Assembly: GCF_021405525.1 (NCBI RefSeq)
Contig: NZ_JAGQAG010000001.1
Coordinates: 1,984,001 to 2,048,000 of the forward strand
DNA length: 64,000 bases
Source of the DNA: Ruegeria pomeroyi
GTDB lineage: Bacteria; Pseudomonadota; Alphaproteobacteria; Rhodobacterales; Rhodobacteraceae
Direction: 5' to 3'
Below, piece by piece: positions 39,635 through 48,132 of this stretch. The notes below the pieces were generated by a model. The model searched no databases. It was not told the origin of the DNA and saw only the letters and a list, made by a program, of their open reading frames with translations. Every line of letters begins with the position of its first letter. Positions within the stretch are counted from its first letter, which is position 1. The position numbers were made by a program, and so were the translations under genes.

Positions 39635-40597
39635 ATGAGCTTCACCCTCCGGCAACTCCATTATTTCAAGGCCCTGGTCGAGCAGCGCAACTTTGGCCGC
39701 GCGGCCGAGGCCTGCCATGTCTCGCAACCCGCGCTGTCGGTGCAGATCCGCGCACTCGAAGAGGTTCTGGGCGGGCCGCTGGTCGAGCGGCGCGCTCGCG
39801 ACGTGGTGCTGACACCGCTCGGGCGCAGCGTGCTGCCACTTGTCGATCAGGCGCTGGCCAGTGCCGACCGGCTTGACCGGTTCGCGCGGGATCAGGCGGG
39901 CGCGGCAAGCCTGTCTCTGGGCCTCATCCCCACCATGGCGCCCTATCTGCTGCCCGGCGTGCTGGCGGAACTCAGGGCGCAGAACCTGTCCTTGCGGGTG
40001 CATGTGCGCGAGGCGCGCACCGAACAACTGTTGCAGGCGCTGCACAAGGGAGAGCTGGACGCGGCGGTACTGGCCCTGCCGGTGTCGCAGGCGGGGCTGA
40101 CATCGGTCGAGCTGTTTCGCGACCGGTTCCTACTGGCCGGGTCCGAGGCCCGTCTGGCGCGTCTGGCTCAGGGGGCCGAGGCGCCGCGCCCCACCGATCT
40201 GCAACCCGCGCAGTTGATGCTGCTTGAGGATGGCCATTGCCTGACCGATCAGGCGCTCGAGGTCTGTGGCCATGACCGGGCAGCGGCCGGGATCAACATG
40301 GGCGCCTCGTCGTTGGCCACGCTGTCAAGACTGGTGGCCGAGGGATTCGGTCTCACCCTGATGCCGGAGCTGGCAGCGCGCTCGGAACTGGCCGCCGTGC
40401 CGGGGCTGCGGCTGCATCGGTTCCCGGCGCCGGAACCGGCCCGTACCGTTGGGCTGGTGCGGCGCAGCTCGACCTATCGGGCGCGCTGGTTCGACGATCT
40501 GGAACGCATCATCCGTCAGGTGGGCGAGGGGATCGTGACCGAAGCGCGCAAGGCCCCTCCGCCGCAACCGGCGGAAGGGCTGGATGCCGCGGGTTAG
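39635..40597 (+). CDS. oxyR: Hydrogen peroxide-sensing LysR regulator OxyR
   Basis: 320 residues. The N-terminal LysR winged helix (MSFTLRQLHYFKALVEQRNFGRAAEACHVSQPALSVQIRALEE) is followed by the effector domain. EDGHCLTDQALEVC places two Cys nine residues apart (about 202 and 211), matching the E. coli OxyR redox pair Cys199/Cys208 in GHCLRDQAMGFC. That makes OxyR much more likely than a generic LysR. Neighbours agree: an aquaporin and a peroxiredoxin come next on the opposite strand. It ends by sharing overlapping stop codons with the aquaporin gene. Confidence 0.92.
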   Translation: MSFTLRQLHYFKALVEQRNFGRAAEACHVSQPALSVQIRALEEVLGGPLVERRARDVVLTPLGRSVLPLVDQALASADRLDRFARDQAGAASLSLGLIPTMAPYLLPGVLAELRAQNLSLRVHVREARTEQLLQALHKGELDAAVLALPVSQAGLTSVELFRDRFLLAGSEARLARLAQGAEAPRPTDLQPAQLMLLEDGHCLTDQALEVCGHDRAAAGINMGASSLATLSRLVAEGFGLTLMPELAARSELAAVPGLRLHRFPAPEPARTVGLVRRSSTYRARWFDDLERIIRQVGEGIVTEARKAPPPQPAEGLDAAG

Positions 40598-41229
40598 GCG
40601 CGTGTCAGCCCGTTCTTGTGCAGGATGCCAGCCAGAGCACCACCCGCCAGCGGCGCAACCAGGAACAGCCACAGCTGCGCCAATGCCGCGCCGTCGAACA
40701 GGTTGCTGGCAATGGACCGGGCCGGGTTGACCGAGACACCGGTGATGGCGATGCCCGCGATATGGATCAGCGTCAGCGTGAGGCCGATGGCCAGCCCGGC
40801 CACCGGGGTCGCATGCCCGTCCTGGGTCGCGCCAAGGATCACGGTCACAAAGAGGAAGGTCGCCACCACCTCGAAGATCAGCGCCGCCGCCAGGCCCTGC
40901 GGGCCGATCATGTTCTTGGCCATGGCCGGATCGCCGCTCATCGCGAGAATGACAAAGGCCGCCGCCAGCCCGCCCACGACCTGCGCTACCCAATAGCCGA
41001 TCATTTCGGGCATCGACATCCGCCCGGCCATGAAGGCGCCGATGCTGACCGCCGGGTTCAGATGCGCGCCCGAGATCGGGCCGATCCCATAGGCCATGGC
41101 CACCACCGCCAGACCAAAGGACAGGCTGATGCCCAGCGCGCCCACCTGATCGGCCATGAAGGTGATGGTCGAAAAACTCATGAAGACCAGCGTGAACGTG
41201 CCGATCACTTCTGCAATATTCTTTTTCAT
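40594..41229 (-). CDS. aqpZ: Aquaporin Z-type water channel
   Basis: 211-residue MIP-family channel with six spans and both pore loops: HLNPAV (Asn-Pro-Ala at about 58-60) and VNPARS (168-170, Arg 171). The filter residues align as Phe38, His156 and Arg171, which means AqpZ rather than a glycerol channel. Where E. coli AqpZ has Thr183 this protein has Val (about 165). Some AqpZ-like channels also pass hydrogen peroxide, which would suit its place between oxyR and a peroxiredoxin. Its stop overlaps that of oxyR. Confidence 0.93.
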   Translation of the reverse strand: MKKNIAEVIGTFTLVFMSFSTITFMADQVGALGISLSFGLAVVAMAYGIGPISGAHLNPAVSIGAFMAGRMSMPEMIGYWVAQVVGGLAAAFVILAMSGDPAMAKNMIGPQGLAAALIFEVVATFLFVTVILGATQDGHATPVAGLAIGLTLTLIHIAGIAITGVSVNPARSIASNLFDGAALAQLWLFLVAPLAGGALAGILHKNGLTRA

Positions 41230-41336
41230 GTTCCCTCCCGTGGGGGTATTCCCCTGAATTGATATGCCGGCAGTTGCCGTGTCTTTTTGCCTTATGAAAA
41301 AAATCTAACTCACCAGACGGGAAAAAAGTCAAAAAA

Positions 41337-41361
41337 ATACCCGCGCAAGTCGCGCGGGTAT
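41337..41361 (-). terminator. Rho-independent terminator of the peroxiredoxin gene
   Basis: Ten-bp stem ATACCCGCGC/GCGCGGGTAT with a 5-base loop. On the minus strand it runs straight into seven T residues. A textbook terminator, 23 bases after the stop. Confidence 0.88.
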
Positions 41362-41384
41362 CGAAAAATGTGTCGGGCCAGGGG

Positions 41385-41933
41385 TCAGGCGGCGATTTCG
41401 CTGTTTGTCGCGACAAGCCAATTCAGCACCGTTTCAGGCGACGAGACGCCATAGGGGTCCTCGGGGCAGTTGTCCATCAGACCGGGTTCTTCGAACCAGG
41501 CCTCGATCTTGCCGTCATTGACAACGGCCGCATAGCGCCACGAGCGCATGCCGAAACCCAGATTGTCCTTGTCGACCAGCATGCCCATCTTGCGGGTGAA
41601 CTCGCCCGAGCCATCGGGGATCACGGCGACGTTCTTCAGGCCCTGCGCCTCGGCCCATTTGTTCATGACAAAGCTGTCATTCACCGACATGCAATAGATC
41701 GCGTCGATGCCCTGGGCCTGGAAATCGCCAAAGCCGTTTTCGAAACCGGGCAGCTGGTAGGTCGAGCAGGTGGGGGTGAAGGCGCCGGGCAGCGAAAAGA
41801 GCACCACGCGCTTGCCCGCGAAATAGTCGGCGGTGGTCATGTCCTGCCAACGATAGGGGTTCGGGCCGCCGACGGCCTCGTCGCGCACGCGGGTGCGGAA
41901 GGTGACATTGGGAAGGGATGCTCCGGTCTTCAT
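41385..41933 (-). CDS. Peroxiredoxin, Prx5 (AhpC/TSA redoxin) type
   Basis: Thiol peroxidase reducing hydrogen peroxide and organic peroxides. 182 residues with the peroxidatic Cys at about 56 in SLPGAFTPTCSTYQLPGF. Other Cys are in DAIYCMSVND and LMDNCPEDP, so a resolving Cys may exist. The AGAF-type Prx5 proteins are often recycled by glutathione/glutaredoxin. The start at 41933 has AAGGAG eight bases upstream; eight earlier codons are not supported. It is two genes from oxyR and followed by a strong terminator. Confidence 0.92.
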   Translation of the reverse strand: MKTGASLPNVTFRTRVRDEAVGGPNPYRWQDMTTADYFAGKRVVLFSLPGAFTPTCSTYQLPGFENGFGDFQAQGIDAIYCMSVNDSFVMNKWAEAQGLKNVAVIPDGSGEFTRKMGMLVDKDNLGFGMRSWRYAAVVNDGKIEAWFEEPGLMDNCPEDPYGVSSPETVLNWLVATNSEIAA

Positions 41934-42130
41934 CAGACGATCTCCTTGGAATTTCAATAGGTCGGGCGACGGTTAGAGCGATTCCAAACCGGCTTCAACC
42001 GGGGAAATGCTGCATGTGCAGCATCACGCCGCCCCGAGAATGCATGGCGGTCATGCAGCAGTGGCCTTACTTGTGACGCCGCGTTATGTTAGAGGGTGCC
42101 GCAACCGTTCCAGCCAAGGGAAACCGACCC

Positions 42131-43081
42131 GTGCGTGACCTGAAGATCCCCGAGCAGCGCCACCCCGAAAAGGCGCATCGCCCCGATCAGTCGCAACCCA
42201 AGAAACCGGACTGGATCCGGGTCAAGGCGCCGGGGGGCAAGGGCTATGCCGATACCCGCCGGATCATGCGCGACAACAACCTGGTCACCGTGTGTGAAGA
42301 GGCCGGATGCCCCAATGTCGGCGAATGCTGGAGCCAGGGCCACGCCACCATGATGATCATGGGCGAGATCTGTACGCGCGGCTGCACCTTTTGCAACATC
42401 GCCACCGGGCGGCCCGATGCGCTCGATGCGTTCGAGCCGGGCCGGGTGGCGCATGCGGTCGAGAAACTGGGCCTGAACCATGTGGTGATCACCAGCGTGG
42501 ACCGCGACGACCTGGCCGATGGCGGGGCCGAGCATTTTGCCCAGACCATTCGCGCCATCCGGCATCGCAGCCCCTCGACCACGATCGAGATCCTGACACC
42601 CGATTTCCTGAAATGCGCGCCCGAGGTGCTGGAGGTCGTGGTTGCGGCCAAGCCGGACGTGTTCAACCACAATCTGGAAACCGTGCCGGGCCTCTACCCC
42701 GAGGTGCGCCCGGGTGCCCGCTATTTCCACTCGCTGCGCCTGCTCCAGCGGGTCAAGGAACTGGACCCGTCGATCTTTACCAAATCCGGCATCATGGTCG
42801 GCCTGGGAGAGATCGAACAGCAGGTGCGCCAAGTGATGGACGACATGCGCGCCGCCGATATCGATTTCCTGACCATCGGCCAGTATCTGCAACCGACGCC
42901 GAAACACCACCGGGTCGACCGTTTCGTCACGCCCGAAGAATTCGCCTCTTATGAGAAAGCCGCCTATGGCAAGGGCTTCCTGATGGTTTCGGCAACGCCG
43001 CTGACGCGCTCGTCCTATCATGCGGGTGACGATTTTGCGCGGCTGCGGGATGCGCGGCAGAAAAAGCTCGGCCTGGCCTGA
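42131..43081 (+). CDS. lipA: Lipoyl synthase
   Basis: Radical-SAM enzyme inserting two sulfurs into protein-bound octanoate. Both iron-sulfur sites are present: the auxiliary cluster [12 protein letters not shown] and the radical-SAM [18 protein letters not shown] and [10 protein letters not shown] complete the family pattern, and the C-terminal [10 protein letters not shown] has the Ser ligand region. I prefer the GTG at 42131 ([14 protein letters not shown], 316 aa) because it matches the family and AAGGGA precedes it; an ATG at 42086 lacks a ribosome site. Confidence 0.96.
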   Translation: MRDLKIPEQRHPEKAHRPDQSQPKKPDWIRVKAPGGKGYADTRRIMRDNNLVTVCEEAGCPNVGECWSQGHATMMIMGEICTRGCTFCNIATGRPDALDAFEPGRVAHAVEKLGLNHVVITSVDRDDLADGGAEHFAQTIRAIRHRSPSTTIEILTPDFLKCAPEVLEVVVAAKPDVFNHNLETVPGLYPEVRPGARYFHSLRLLQRVKELDPSIFTKSGIMVGLGEIEQQVRQVMDDMRAADIDFLTIGQYLQPTPKHHRVDRFVTPEEFASYEKAAYGKGFLMVSATPLTRSSYHAGDDFARLRDARQKKLGLA

Positions 43082-43098
43082 CATCCGATGCGCCAGTC

Positions 43099-43121
43099 CT
43101 GACCGGCGCGGGCGCGGTCAG
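43099..43121 (-). terminator. Hairpin overlapping the cytochrome stop
   Basis: CTGACC/GGTCAG arms with inner GCGC/GCGC pairing lie between the convergent lipA and cytochrome genes and include the cytochrome stop codon. Confidence 0.45.
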
Positions 43122-44002
43122 TTTGCGGGTAGCGCCTTGAGATAGGCGGCAATGGCCGCACGGTCCTCGGGCGGCAGTTGTGCGGTGTTCTGGATCACAT
43201 CCGCCATGGCGCCGCCGGCGCTGTCGTAATCGGGGGTAAACCCGGTTTCCAGGTAATAGGCGATGTCCTCGGCGCTCCACTTCAGCGTCCCCGGCGTCAG
43301 GTCGGGAAACCGGCCCTTGCTGCCGGGGATCGGACCGCCGGACAGCCATTTGTCGCGCTGCAATCCGCCCAGCGCATCGCGCGGCGTGTGGCATTCGCCG
43401 CAATGTCCCAGCGCCTCGACCAGATAGCGCCCGCGTGCGATCTGGTCGTCGGCGGGGTCGGTCATCACCCAGCCTTTGCCCGTGTTGAGCTGTTTCCACA
43501 TCCCCAGGCCCCGCCGGATGTTGAAGGGAAAGCCCACGTCATGCGCCCGGCTGGGCGTATCCGAGACGGGCAGGGTGATCAGATAGGCATAGAGATCGGC
43601 GATATCGCCCAGTTCCGCGTTGGCGTAGGAGACGAAAGGAAAGGCGGGGTAATAATGCTGCCCCTCGGGCGAGGTGCCGTGCATCATGGCATTGACCAGG
43701 TCCAGCAGGCTCCAGCCGCCGATCCCGTGTTCGGGTGAGGGCGAGATATTTGGTGCGTAGAACGTGCCGAAGGGGCTGGCAAAGCCTTCTCCCCCGGCCA
43801 GAACCAGCTTGGTTTCACCCTCGGCACCCGGCGCCGCATGGCACGAGGCGCAACCGGCAGCGGCAAAGACCAGCGCGCCACGCTGTGCATCGCCCGCGAC
43901 ACCTTCCAAACCGCCCTGAGCCAGGCGTTCGGGCCGGGTGAGCAGCCAGAACACCGCAAGGCCGGCAAGCGCCAGCACCGCACCGATGCGCAAGAGCTTC
44001 AT
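43118..44002 (-). CDS. Membrane-anchored dihaem cytochrome c
   Basis: 294 residues. One N-terminal span (about 5-22, IGAVLALAGLAVFWLL) acts as an uncleaved anchor. Two c-type haem sites: CASCH at about 51-55 and CGECH at 201-205, each in a cytochrome-c domain. GGWSLLDLVNAMMHGTSPEGQHYYPAFPF resembles the subunits that take electrons from membrane or periplasmic dehydrogenases. It is encoded 58 bp after cytochrome c' on the same strand. The electron donor is unknown. Confidence 0.86.
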   Translation of the reverse strand: MKLLRIGAVLALAGLAVFWLLTRPERLAQGGLEGVAGDAQRGALVFAAAGCASCHAAPGAEGETKLVLAGGEGFASPFGTFYAPNISPSPEHGIGGWSLLDLVNAMMHGTSPEGQHYYPAFPFVSYANAELGDIADLYAYLITLPVSDTPSRAHDVGFPFNIRRGLGMWKQLNTGKGWVMTDPADDQIARGRYLVEALGHCGECHTPRDALGGLQRDKWLSGGPIPGSKGRFPDLTPGTLKWSAEDIAYYLETGFTPDYDSAGGAMADVIQNTAQLPPEDRAAIAAYLKALPAN

Positions 44003-44060
44003 CCGCGCCTCCGTCAGAAACAAGGAACCGGTCCCAGTCTAGCCGGGACCGGCGCGCGCG

Positions 44061-44537
44061 TCACTCTTCGGCGCGGAAGGGCTTGTGACACCCGCCGCAA
44101 GAGGCGCCAACCGGGCCGATGGCCCCGCGCAGCGCCTCGAGGTCGGTCCCGGCGGCGGCCTGCAGGGCCGCGACCGCTTCACCCATCGCCTGCGACTTGG
44201 CGCCGATATCCGAATCGGCGGCCCAGATCGCGGGAAGGGCGCGGGTCCCCTCGACCGAGGCATTGTCAGACCCGGCGGGCCAGGCGGTGGGCATCCAGAT
44301 CGACTTGGCGGCGGCCAGGTTGTTGGCGGCCTGCGCGGCGGCTTCGGCGTCGTATTCGGCTTCGCCCTTGGCCATGGCGCCAAGAATGCCCAGGTTGAAG
44401 GCATAGAGCGTCATCTGCGCTTGGCGGGCCTTGATTTCACGCGCGAATTCGCCCTGTGCGTGGCTACCGGCCAGGGCCAGCCCCCCCACGGCACACAGCG
44501 TGGCGGCGGCGATGGCGGTCTTGGTCTTTGCAAACAT
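44061..44537 (-). CDS. Cytochrome c' (c-prime)
   Basis: 158 residues: signal peptide MFAKTKTAIAAATLCAVGGLALA, then a four-helix bundle with the single haem site near the C-terminus (CGGCHKPFRAEE, Cys at about 147), the hallmark of cytochrome c'. These high-spin periplasmic haem proteins bind nitric oxide or carbon monoxide, or in the b562-like group carry electrons. Start at 44537 with GGAGACGGGAC upstream. Probably co-transcribed with the dihaem cytochrome and divergent from a LysR gene. Confidence 0.87.
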   Translation of the reverse strand: MFAKTKTAIAAATLCAVGGLALAGSHAQGEFAREIKARQAQMTLYAFNLGILGAMAKGEAEYDAEAAAQAANNLAAAKSIWMPTAWPAGSDNASVEGTRALPAIWAADSDIGAKSQAMGEAVAALQAAAGTDLEALRGAIGPVGASCGGCHKPFRAEE

Positions 44538-44576
44538 GTCCCGTCTCCGTTGCGAAAAAGATAATGACAACATCTC

Positions 44577-44588
44577 CAAGTGTACTTG
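44577..44588. promoter_or_regulatory. Candidate operator CAAGT-GT-ACTTG
   Basis: Palindrome in the 100-bp gap between the divergent cytochrome c' and LysR genes. Position fits a LysR-type regulatory site; no further evidence. Confidence 0.3.
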
Positions 44589-44637
44589 TGTTAATCTTAG
44601 CGGATAGTCTGCATTTCTGGTTAAAGGGTCTTAAATC

Positions 44638-45498
44638 TTGCACAGATTGAACTGGGACGACCTGCAATTTGTCTTGGCGGTGGTCGAGGCGGGCAGTGTG
44701 GCGGGGGCGTCCCGGCAGATGGGGGTCAATCACGCCACCGTTCTGCGCCGGATCGCCGCCTTTGAGGAGAGTGTCGGCACCCAGGTGTTCGACCGGACCC
44801 CGCGTGGCTATGTTCTGAGACCCGATCGGTTGCGCCTGATCGCGGCAGCGCGCGAGGTGGGGCAGGCGGTGCAGTCGGTGCACCAGCTGGCGCAGGGGCT
44901 GGACGCGCCCCTGGCCGGTCACGTGCGCGTGACCTCGACCGATACGCTGTGCCAGAGCCTGCTGCCCGAGATCCTCGCCGATCTGCACCAGAGTGCGGGG
45001 GAATTGCGGCTGTCGCTTATCTCGACCAACAGCCATCTGAACCTGTCGCGGCTCGAGGCCGAATTGACCCTGCGCCCCGCGCCGGTGCTGCCCGAGGGTT
45101 TGGTTGGGGAAAGCCCGGTCAGCATGGCCTTTGCAGCCTATGTGGCACCGGGTTGCAATAACGCGGGCTGGCTCGGCTTTGACGGAGCGATGCGGAGGTC
45201 GCGACCCTGGGCCTGGCTGGAACCGCAACTGGAACCTGGCGCGGCAATCGGATCGGCCGACAGTTTCCTGGTGCTGCGCGAGATGGTGGCGCAGGGGCTG
45301 GGCCGGGCCTTGCTGCCCTGTTTCATCGCCCGCAACGATCCCCGATTGGTGCGGCTTGATGTCGGACTGCCACCCGAGACCGCAACCCCGATCTGGGTCG
45401 CCTGTCACGAGGAACTGGCCGATGTGCCGCGCCTGATCCGGGTGCGGGGCCTGCTCTGCCAGGCGCTGCGTGACCGGGCGGCGCAACTCGGCCCGTGA
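44638..45498 (+). CDS. LysR-family transcriptional regulator
   Basis: 286 residues: winged helix at about 5-64 (LNWDDLQFVLAVVEAGSVAGASRQMGVNHATVLRRIAAFEE) and an effector domain (HVRVTSTDTLCQSLLPEI ... GSADSFLVLREMVAQGLGRALLP). The start codon is TTG, at 44638 with AAAGGG nine bases upstream, or the TTG three codons later. Divergent from the cytochrome c genes, which are its likely targets. It carries the NHATVLRR variant of the HTH found in the MNWDD-type LysR group. Confidence 0.85.
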   Translation: MHRLNWDDLQFVLAVVEAGSVAGASRQMGVNHATVLRRIAAFEESVGTQVFDRTPRGYVLRPDRLRLIAAAREVGQAVQSVHQLAQGLDAPLAGHVRVTSTDTLCQSLLPEILADLHQSAGELRLSLISTNSHLNLSRLEAELTLRPAPVLPEGLVGESPVSMAFAAYVAPGCNNAGWLGFDGAMRRSRPWAWLEPQLEPGAAIGSADSFLVLREMVAQGLGRALLPCFIARNDPRLVRLDVGLPPETATPIWVACHEELADVPRLIRVRGLLCQALRDRAAQLGP

Positions 45499-45503
45499 GC
45501 CGG

Positions 45504-45534
45504 GACCAAGAAAATTCGACGAATTTTCTTGGTC
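45504..45534. terminator. 15-bp perfect inverted repeat between LysR and hpt
   Basis: GACCAAGAAAATTCG/CGAATTTTCTTGGTC around a single A, between convergent genes. It shares the GAAAATTCG core with 30500-30522. Confidence 0.75.
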
Positions 45535-45559
45535 TGCGCCGCGTGCGAAGCGGGCCGTT

Positions 45560-46102
45560 TCAGCCTTCGGTAAAGCGCACCTTGCCGATGAAGGGCAGGT
45601 TGCGGTTGCGTTGGGCAAAGTCGATGCCATAGCCCACGACGAATTCATCGGGTATCTCGAAGCCGATCCAGTCGGAGCGGAAATCCACCTCGCGCCGGCT
45701 GGGTTTGTCCAGCAGGGCGATGGATTTCAGGCGTTTGGGCTGACGGCTGAGCAACAGATGCGTAACATGGTTCAGCGTGTGGCCGGTATCGACGATATCC
45801 TCGACCACCAGCACGTCGCGCCCCTCGATCGGGCTGCGCAGATCCTTGAGGATGCGCACCTCGCGGCTCGATTCCATCGCGTCGCCATAAGAGGAGGCTT
45901 CGAGGAAATCGACCTCGATCGGCAGGTCCAGTTCGCGCACCAGATCGGCGATGAACACGAAACTGCCGCGCAACAGGCCCACCACGACCAGCTTGTCGGT
46001 ATCGGCGAACTCGGTCTGGATCTCACGGCACAGCGCCTCGATCCGCGCCGCGATGGCCTTGGCCGAGATCATCTCGTCAATCACATAAGCGCGGTCAGTC
46101 AT
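45560..46102 (-). CDS. hpt: Hypoxanthine phosphoribosyltransferase
   Basis: Salvages hypoxanthine (and often guanine) to IMP/GMP with PRPP. The PRPP-binding motif [14 protein letters not shown] is at about 97-110; [20 protein letters not shown] is the pyrophosphate loop region and [20 protein letters not shown] the C-terminal hood. 180 residues, typical. The start at 46102 has AAGGGGGC upstream; the 28 earlier codons overlap the divergent ratA promoter. Confidence 0.95.
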   Translation of the reverse strand: MTDRAYVIDEMISAKAIAARIEALCREIQTEFADTDKLVVVGLLRGSFVFIADLVRELDLPIEVDFLEASSYGDAMESSREVRILKDLRSPIEGRDVLVVEDIVDTGHTLNHVTHLLLSRQPKRLKSIALLDKPSRREVDFRSDWIGFEIPDEFVVGYGIDFAQRNRNLPFIGKVRFTEG

Positions 46103-46176
46103 CGCAGCCCCCTTGATCTTTGGCGCGCAACATACGAAATCACGCGCCATTGTCACCAACAAATACCCAAGGACAG

Positions 46177-46623
46177 ATGCCCACACATTCGGAAACCCGA
46201 CGCCTGCCCTATACCGCCCAGCAGATGTACGATCTGGTTGCCGATGTGGCGAAGTATCCGCAATTCCTGCCCTGGTGCGCCGCGGCCCGTATTCGCAGCA
46301 TCACGCCACAGGGCGCGGCGCAGGTGATGGAGGCCGATCTGGTGATCTCGTTCAAGGTGTTCCGCGAACGGTTCGGCAGCCGGGTGACCCTGTTTCCAAA
46401 GGATATGCGGATCGACACCGAATACCTGGACGGGCCGTTCAAATACCTGAAATCCGACTGGGCCTTCGCCGATGCACCCGAGGGGGGCTGCGACGTCTCC
46501 TTTCACGTGGATTTCGAGTTCAGGAACGCCATCCTGCAAGGGGTGATCGGTCTCGTGTTCAACGAGGCGATGCACCGGATCGTGCGCGCCTTCGAGGAAC
46601 GGGCACGGGCGCTTTACGGCTGA
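46177..46623 (+). CDS. ratA: RatA/COQ10 family START-domain protein
   Basis: 148 residues with the SRPBCC fold. [39 protein letters not shown] is the diagnostic N-terminus, and [12 protein letters not shown] and [29 protein letters not shown] complete it. Alphaproteobacterial and mitochondrial members bind ubiquinone (Coq10) and assist respiration; E. coli RatA is described as a ribosome-associated toxin. The Coq10-like role seems more likely here. Start chosen after AAGGAC. Divergent from hpt. Confidence 0.9.
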   Translation: MPTHSETRRLPYTAQQMYDLVADVAKYPQFLPWCAAARIRSITPQGAAQVMEADLVISFKVFRERFGSRVTLFPKDMRIDTEYLDGPFKYLKSDWAFADAPEGGCDVSFHVDFEFRNAILQGVIGLVFNEAMHRIVRAFEERARALYG

Positions 46624-46669
46624 GCGATGCCCTCTTTACGCGGGTCCGTCCGGCGCTAGACTGCGCGTC

Positions 46670-47965
46670 ATGCCAGATTTGACACGCGCCCTTGCCGATT
46701 TCGCCACCGGTTCCATCACCACGACGCCCGCCGCCCGGCTGGTCACGTCGCTATCCGCGCTTGACTGGATCGCGGTCGGTCGGGCCGGGGTCGAGGAGCC
46801 GGTCTCGCGCATCCTGCGCGAGATGGTGCTGGAAGAAGGCGGAACCGGGCGCGCGCATCTGTTCGGTGGCGGCGCGGCCCCCCTGCGCGGCGCGGCGCTG
46901 GTCAACGGCACCGTGTCCCATGCGCTGGATTACGACGACACTCATTTCGCCCATATCGGCCACCCTTCGGTGGCGGTGTTTCCCGCCGTGCTGGCCATGG
47001 CAGAGGCGCGCGATGCCGCGATCGTCGAACTGCTGGAGGCGGCGCTGGTGGGTATGGAGCTCTCGGTGCGCGTGGGACTCTGGCTGGGGCGCGGGCATTA
47101 TCAGGCGGGGTTTCATCAGACCGCCACCGCGGGCGCCTTTGGTGCCGCCGCCGCAGCCGGGCGGCTGGCCGGGCTGACGCCGGAGCGGATGGCGCTGGCG
47201 CTGGGGCTGACCGCCACCCGCGCCGCCGGTCTCAAGGCGCAGTTCGGCACCATGGGCAAACCCTATAACGCGGGTCTGGCGGCCGCAGCCGGGATCGAGG
47301 CAGTGGAACTGGTGCGGCGCGGCTTTGTCGCCAATCCGCTGGCGATGGAGGGCGAATACGGCTTTGGCGCCACCCATCACGGCGCGGATGAGATGTCGGC
47401 GCTGGAGGGCCTGGGTGAAAGCTGGCTGTTCGAACAGGTCAGCCACAAGTTCCATGCCTGCTGCCACGGGCTGCATGCGGCGCTGGAGGCCGCGCGCAGC
47501 CTGGATATCGCCGCGCCCGAAGTGGCCACATTGACGGTTCGCACCCATCCGCGCTGGCTGAGCGTGTGCAACCAGCAGGCGCCGACAACCGGACTGGGGG
47601 CCAAGTTCTCGTATGGGACCGTGCTGGCAATGCGGGCGCTGGGGCATGATACAGCGCGGCTTGACAGCTATAGCGATGCCATTTGCGCCGATCCGCGGCT
47701 GATCCAGCTGCGCGACCGGGTGGAGGTCATCGGTGACGAAAGCCTGAGCGAGACCCAGGCGCATCTGTCGCTCTTGCGCCGTGACGGTCAGCGACAGGAG
47801 GTGAGCCATGACCTGGTGGCGCCACTGACGCTTGCCGAGCGCGAGGAACGCGTGCGCGCCAAGGCGGCCAAGCTGATCGGGGGCGGGGCCGCTGACGAGA
47901 TCTGGGCCTTGCTGCGCACCGGCGGCGGGGCGGCTGATCTGGCGTCGCGTTTGACCGCTGGCTAA
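46670..47965 (+). CDS. MmgE/PrpD family protein
   Basis: 431 residues of the 2-methylcitrate dehydratase/cis-aconitate decarboxylase-like family. Conserved stretches: HALDYDDTHFAHIGHPSVAVFPA (about 84-106), ATRAAGLKAQFGTMGKPYNAGLAA, and KFHACCHGLHAALEAA. Substrate within the family (methylcitrate, itaconate-type acids, imidodisuccinate) cannot be told from sequence. No prpB or prpC is nearby, so a methylcitrate role has no support from context. It ends eight bases before a hairpin repeat. Confidence 0.83.
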   Translation: MPDLTRALADFATGSITTTPAARLVTSLSALDWIAVGRAGVEEPVSRILREMVLEEGGTGRAHLFGGGAAPLRGAALVNGTVSHALDYDDTHFAHIGHPSVAVFPAVLAMAEARDAAIVELLEAALVGMELSVRVGLWLGRGHYQAGFHQTATAGAFGAAAAAGRLAGLTPERMALALGLTATRAAGLKAQFGTMGKPYNAGLAAAAGIEAVELVRRGFVANPLAMEGEYGFGATHHGADEMSALEGLGESWLFEQVSHKFHACCHGLHAALEAARSLDIAAPEVATLTVRTHPRWLSVCNQQAPTTGLGAKFSYGTVLAMRALGHDTARLDSYSDAICADPRLIQLRDRVEVIGDESLSETQAHLSLLRRDGQRQEVSHDLVAPLTLAEREERVRAKAAKLIGGGAADEIWALLRTGGGAADLASRLTAG

Positions 47966-47972
47966 AGCGGTA

Positions 47973-48025
47973 TCGCGCGTGCCGCGCGATGCCTCCGGCG
48001 GGGATATTTACAGCAAGAGGAAAAA
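47973..48025 (+). repeat. Terminator-associated repeat, copy 4
   Basis: Perfect hairpin TCGCGCG, loop TGC, CGCGCGA, then a spacer and GGGGATATTTACAGCAAGAG followed by GAAAAA. The tail matches copy 3 (ATATTT..GCAAGAGGAAA) although the hairpin arms differ. It starts eight bases after the MmgE/PrpD stop. Confidence 0.7.
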
Positions 48026-48067
48026 GGGGGTCTTCAAGGGGAGAGGCTGAGGTAGCGACCAGAGAAA

Positions 48068-48095
48068 AGGCGGACCCCTTCTCAGAGATCCGCCT
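48068..48095 (-). terminator. Possible amtB terminator
   Basis: Seven-bp stem AGGCGGA/TCCGCCT with a 14-base loop, about 40 bases after the amtB stop. Confidence 0.45.
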
Positions 48096-48132
48096 GAGCC
48101 CGTTGAGGGGCATCAAAGCAGCCGAGGTGGGC

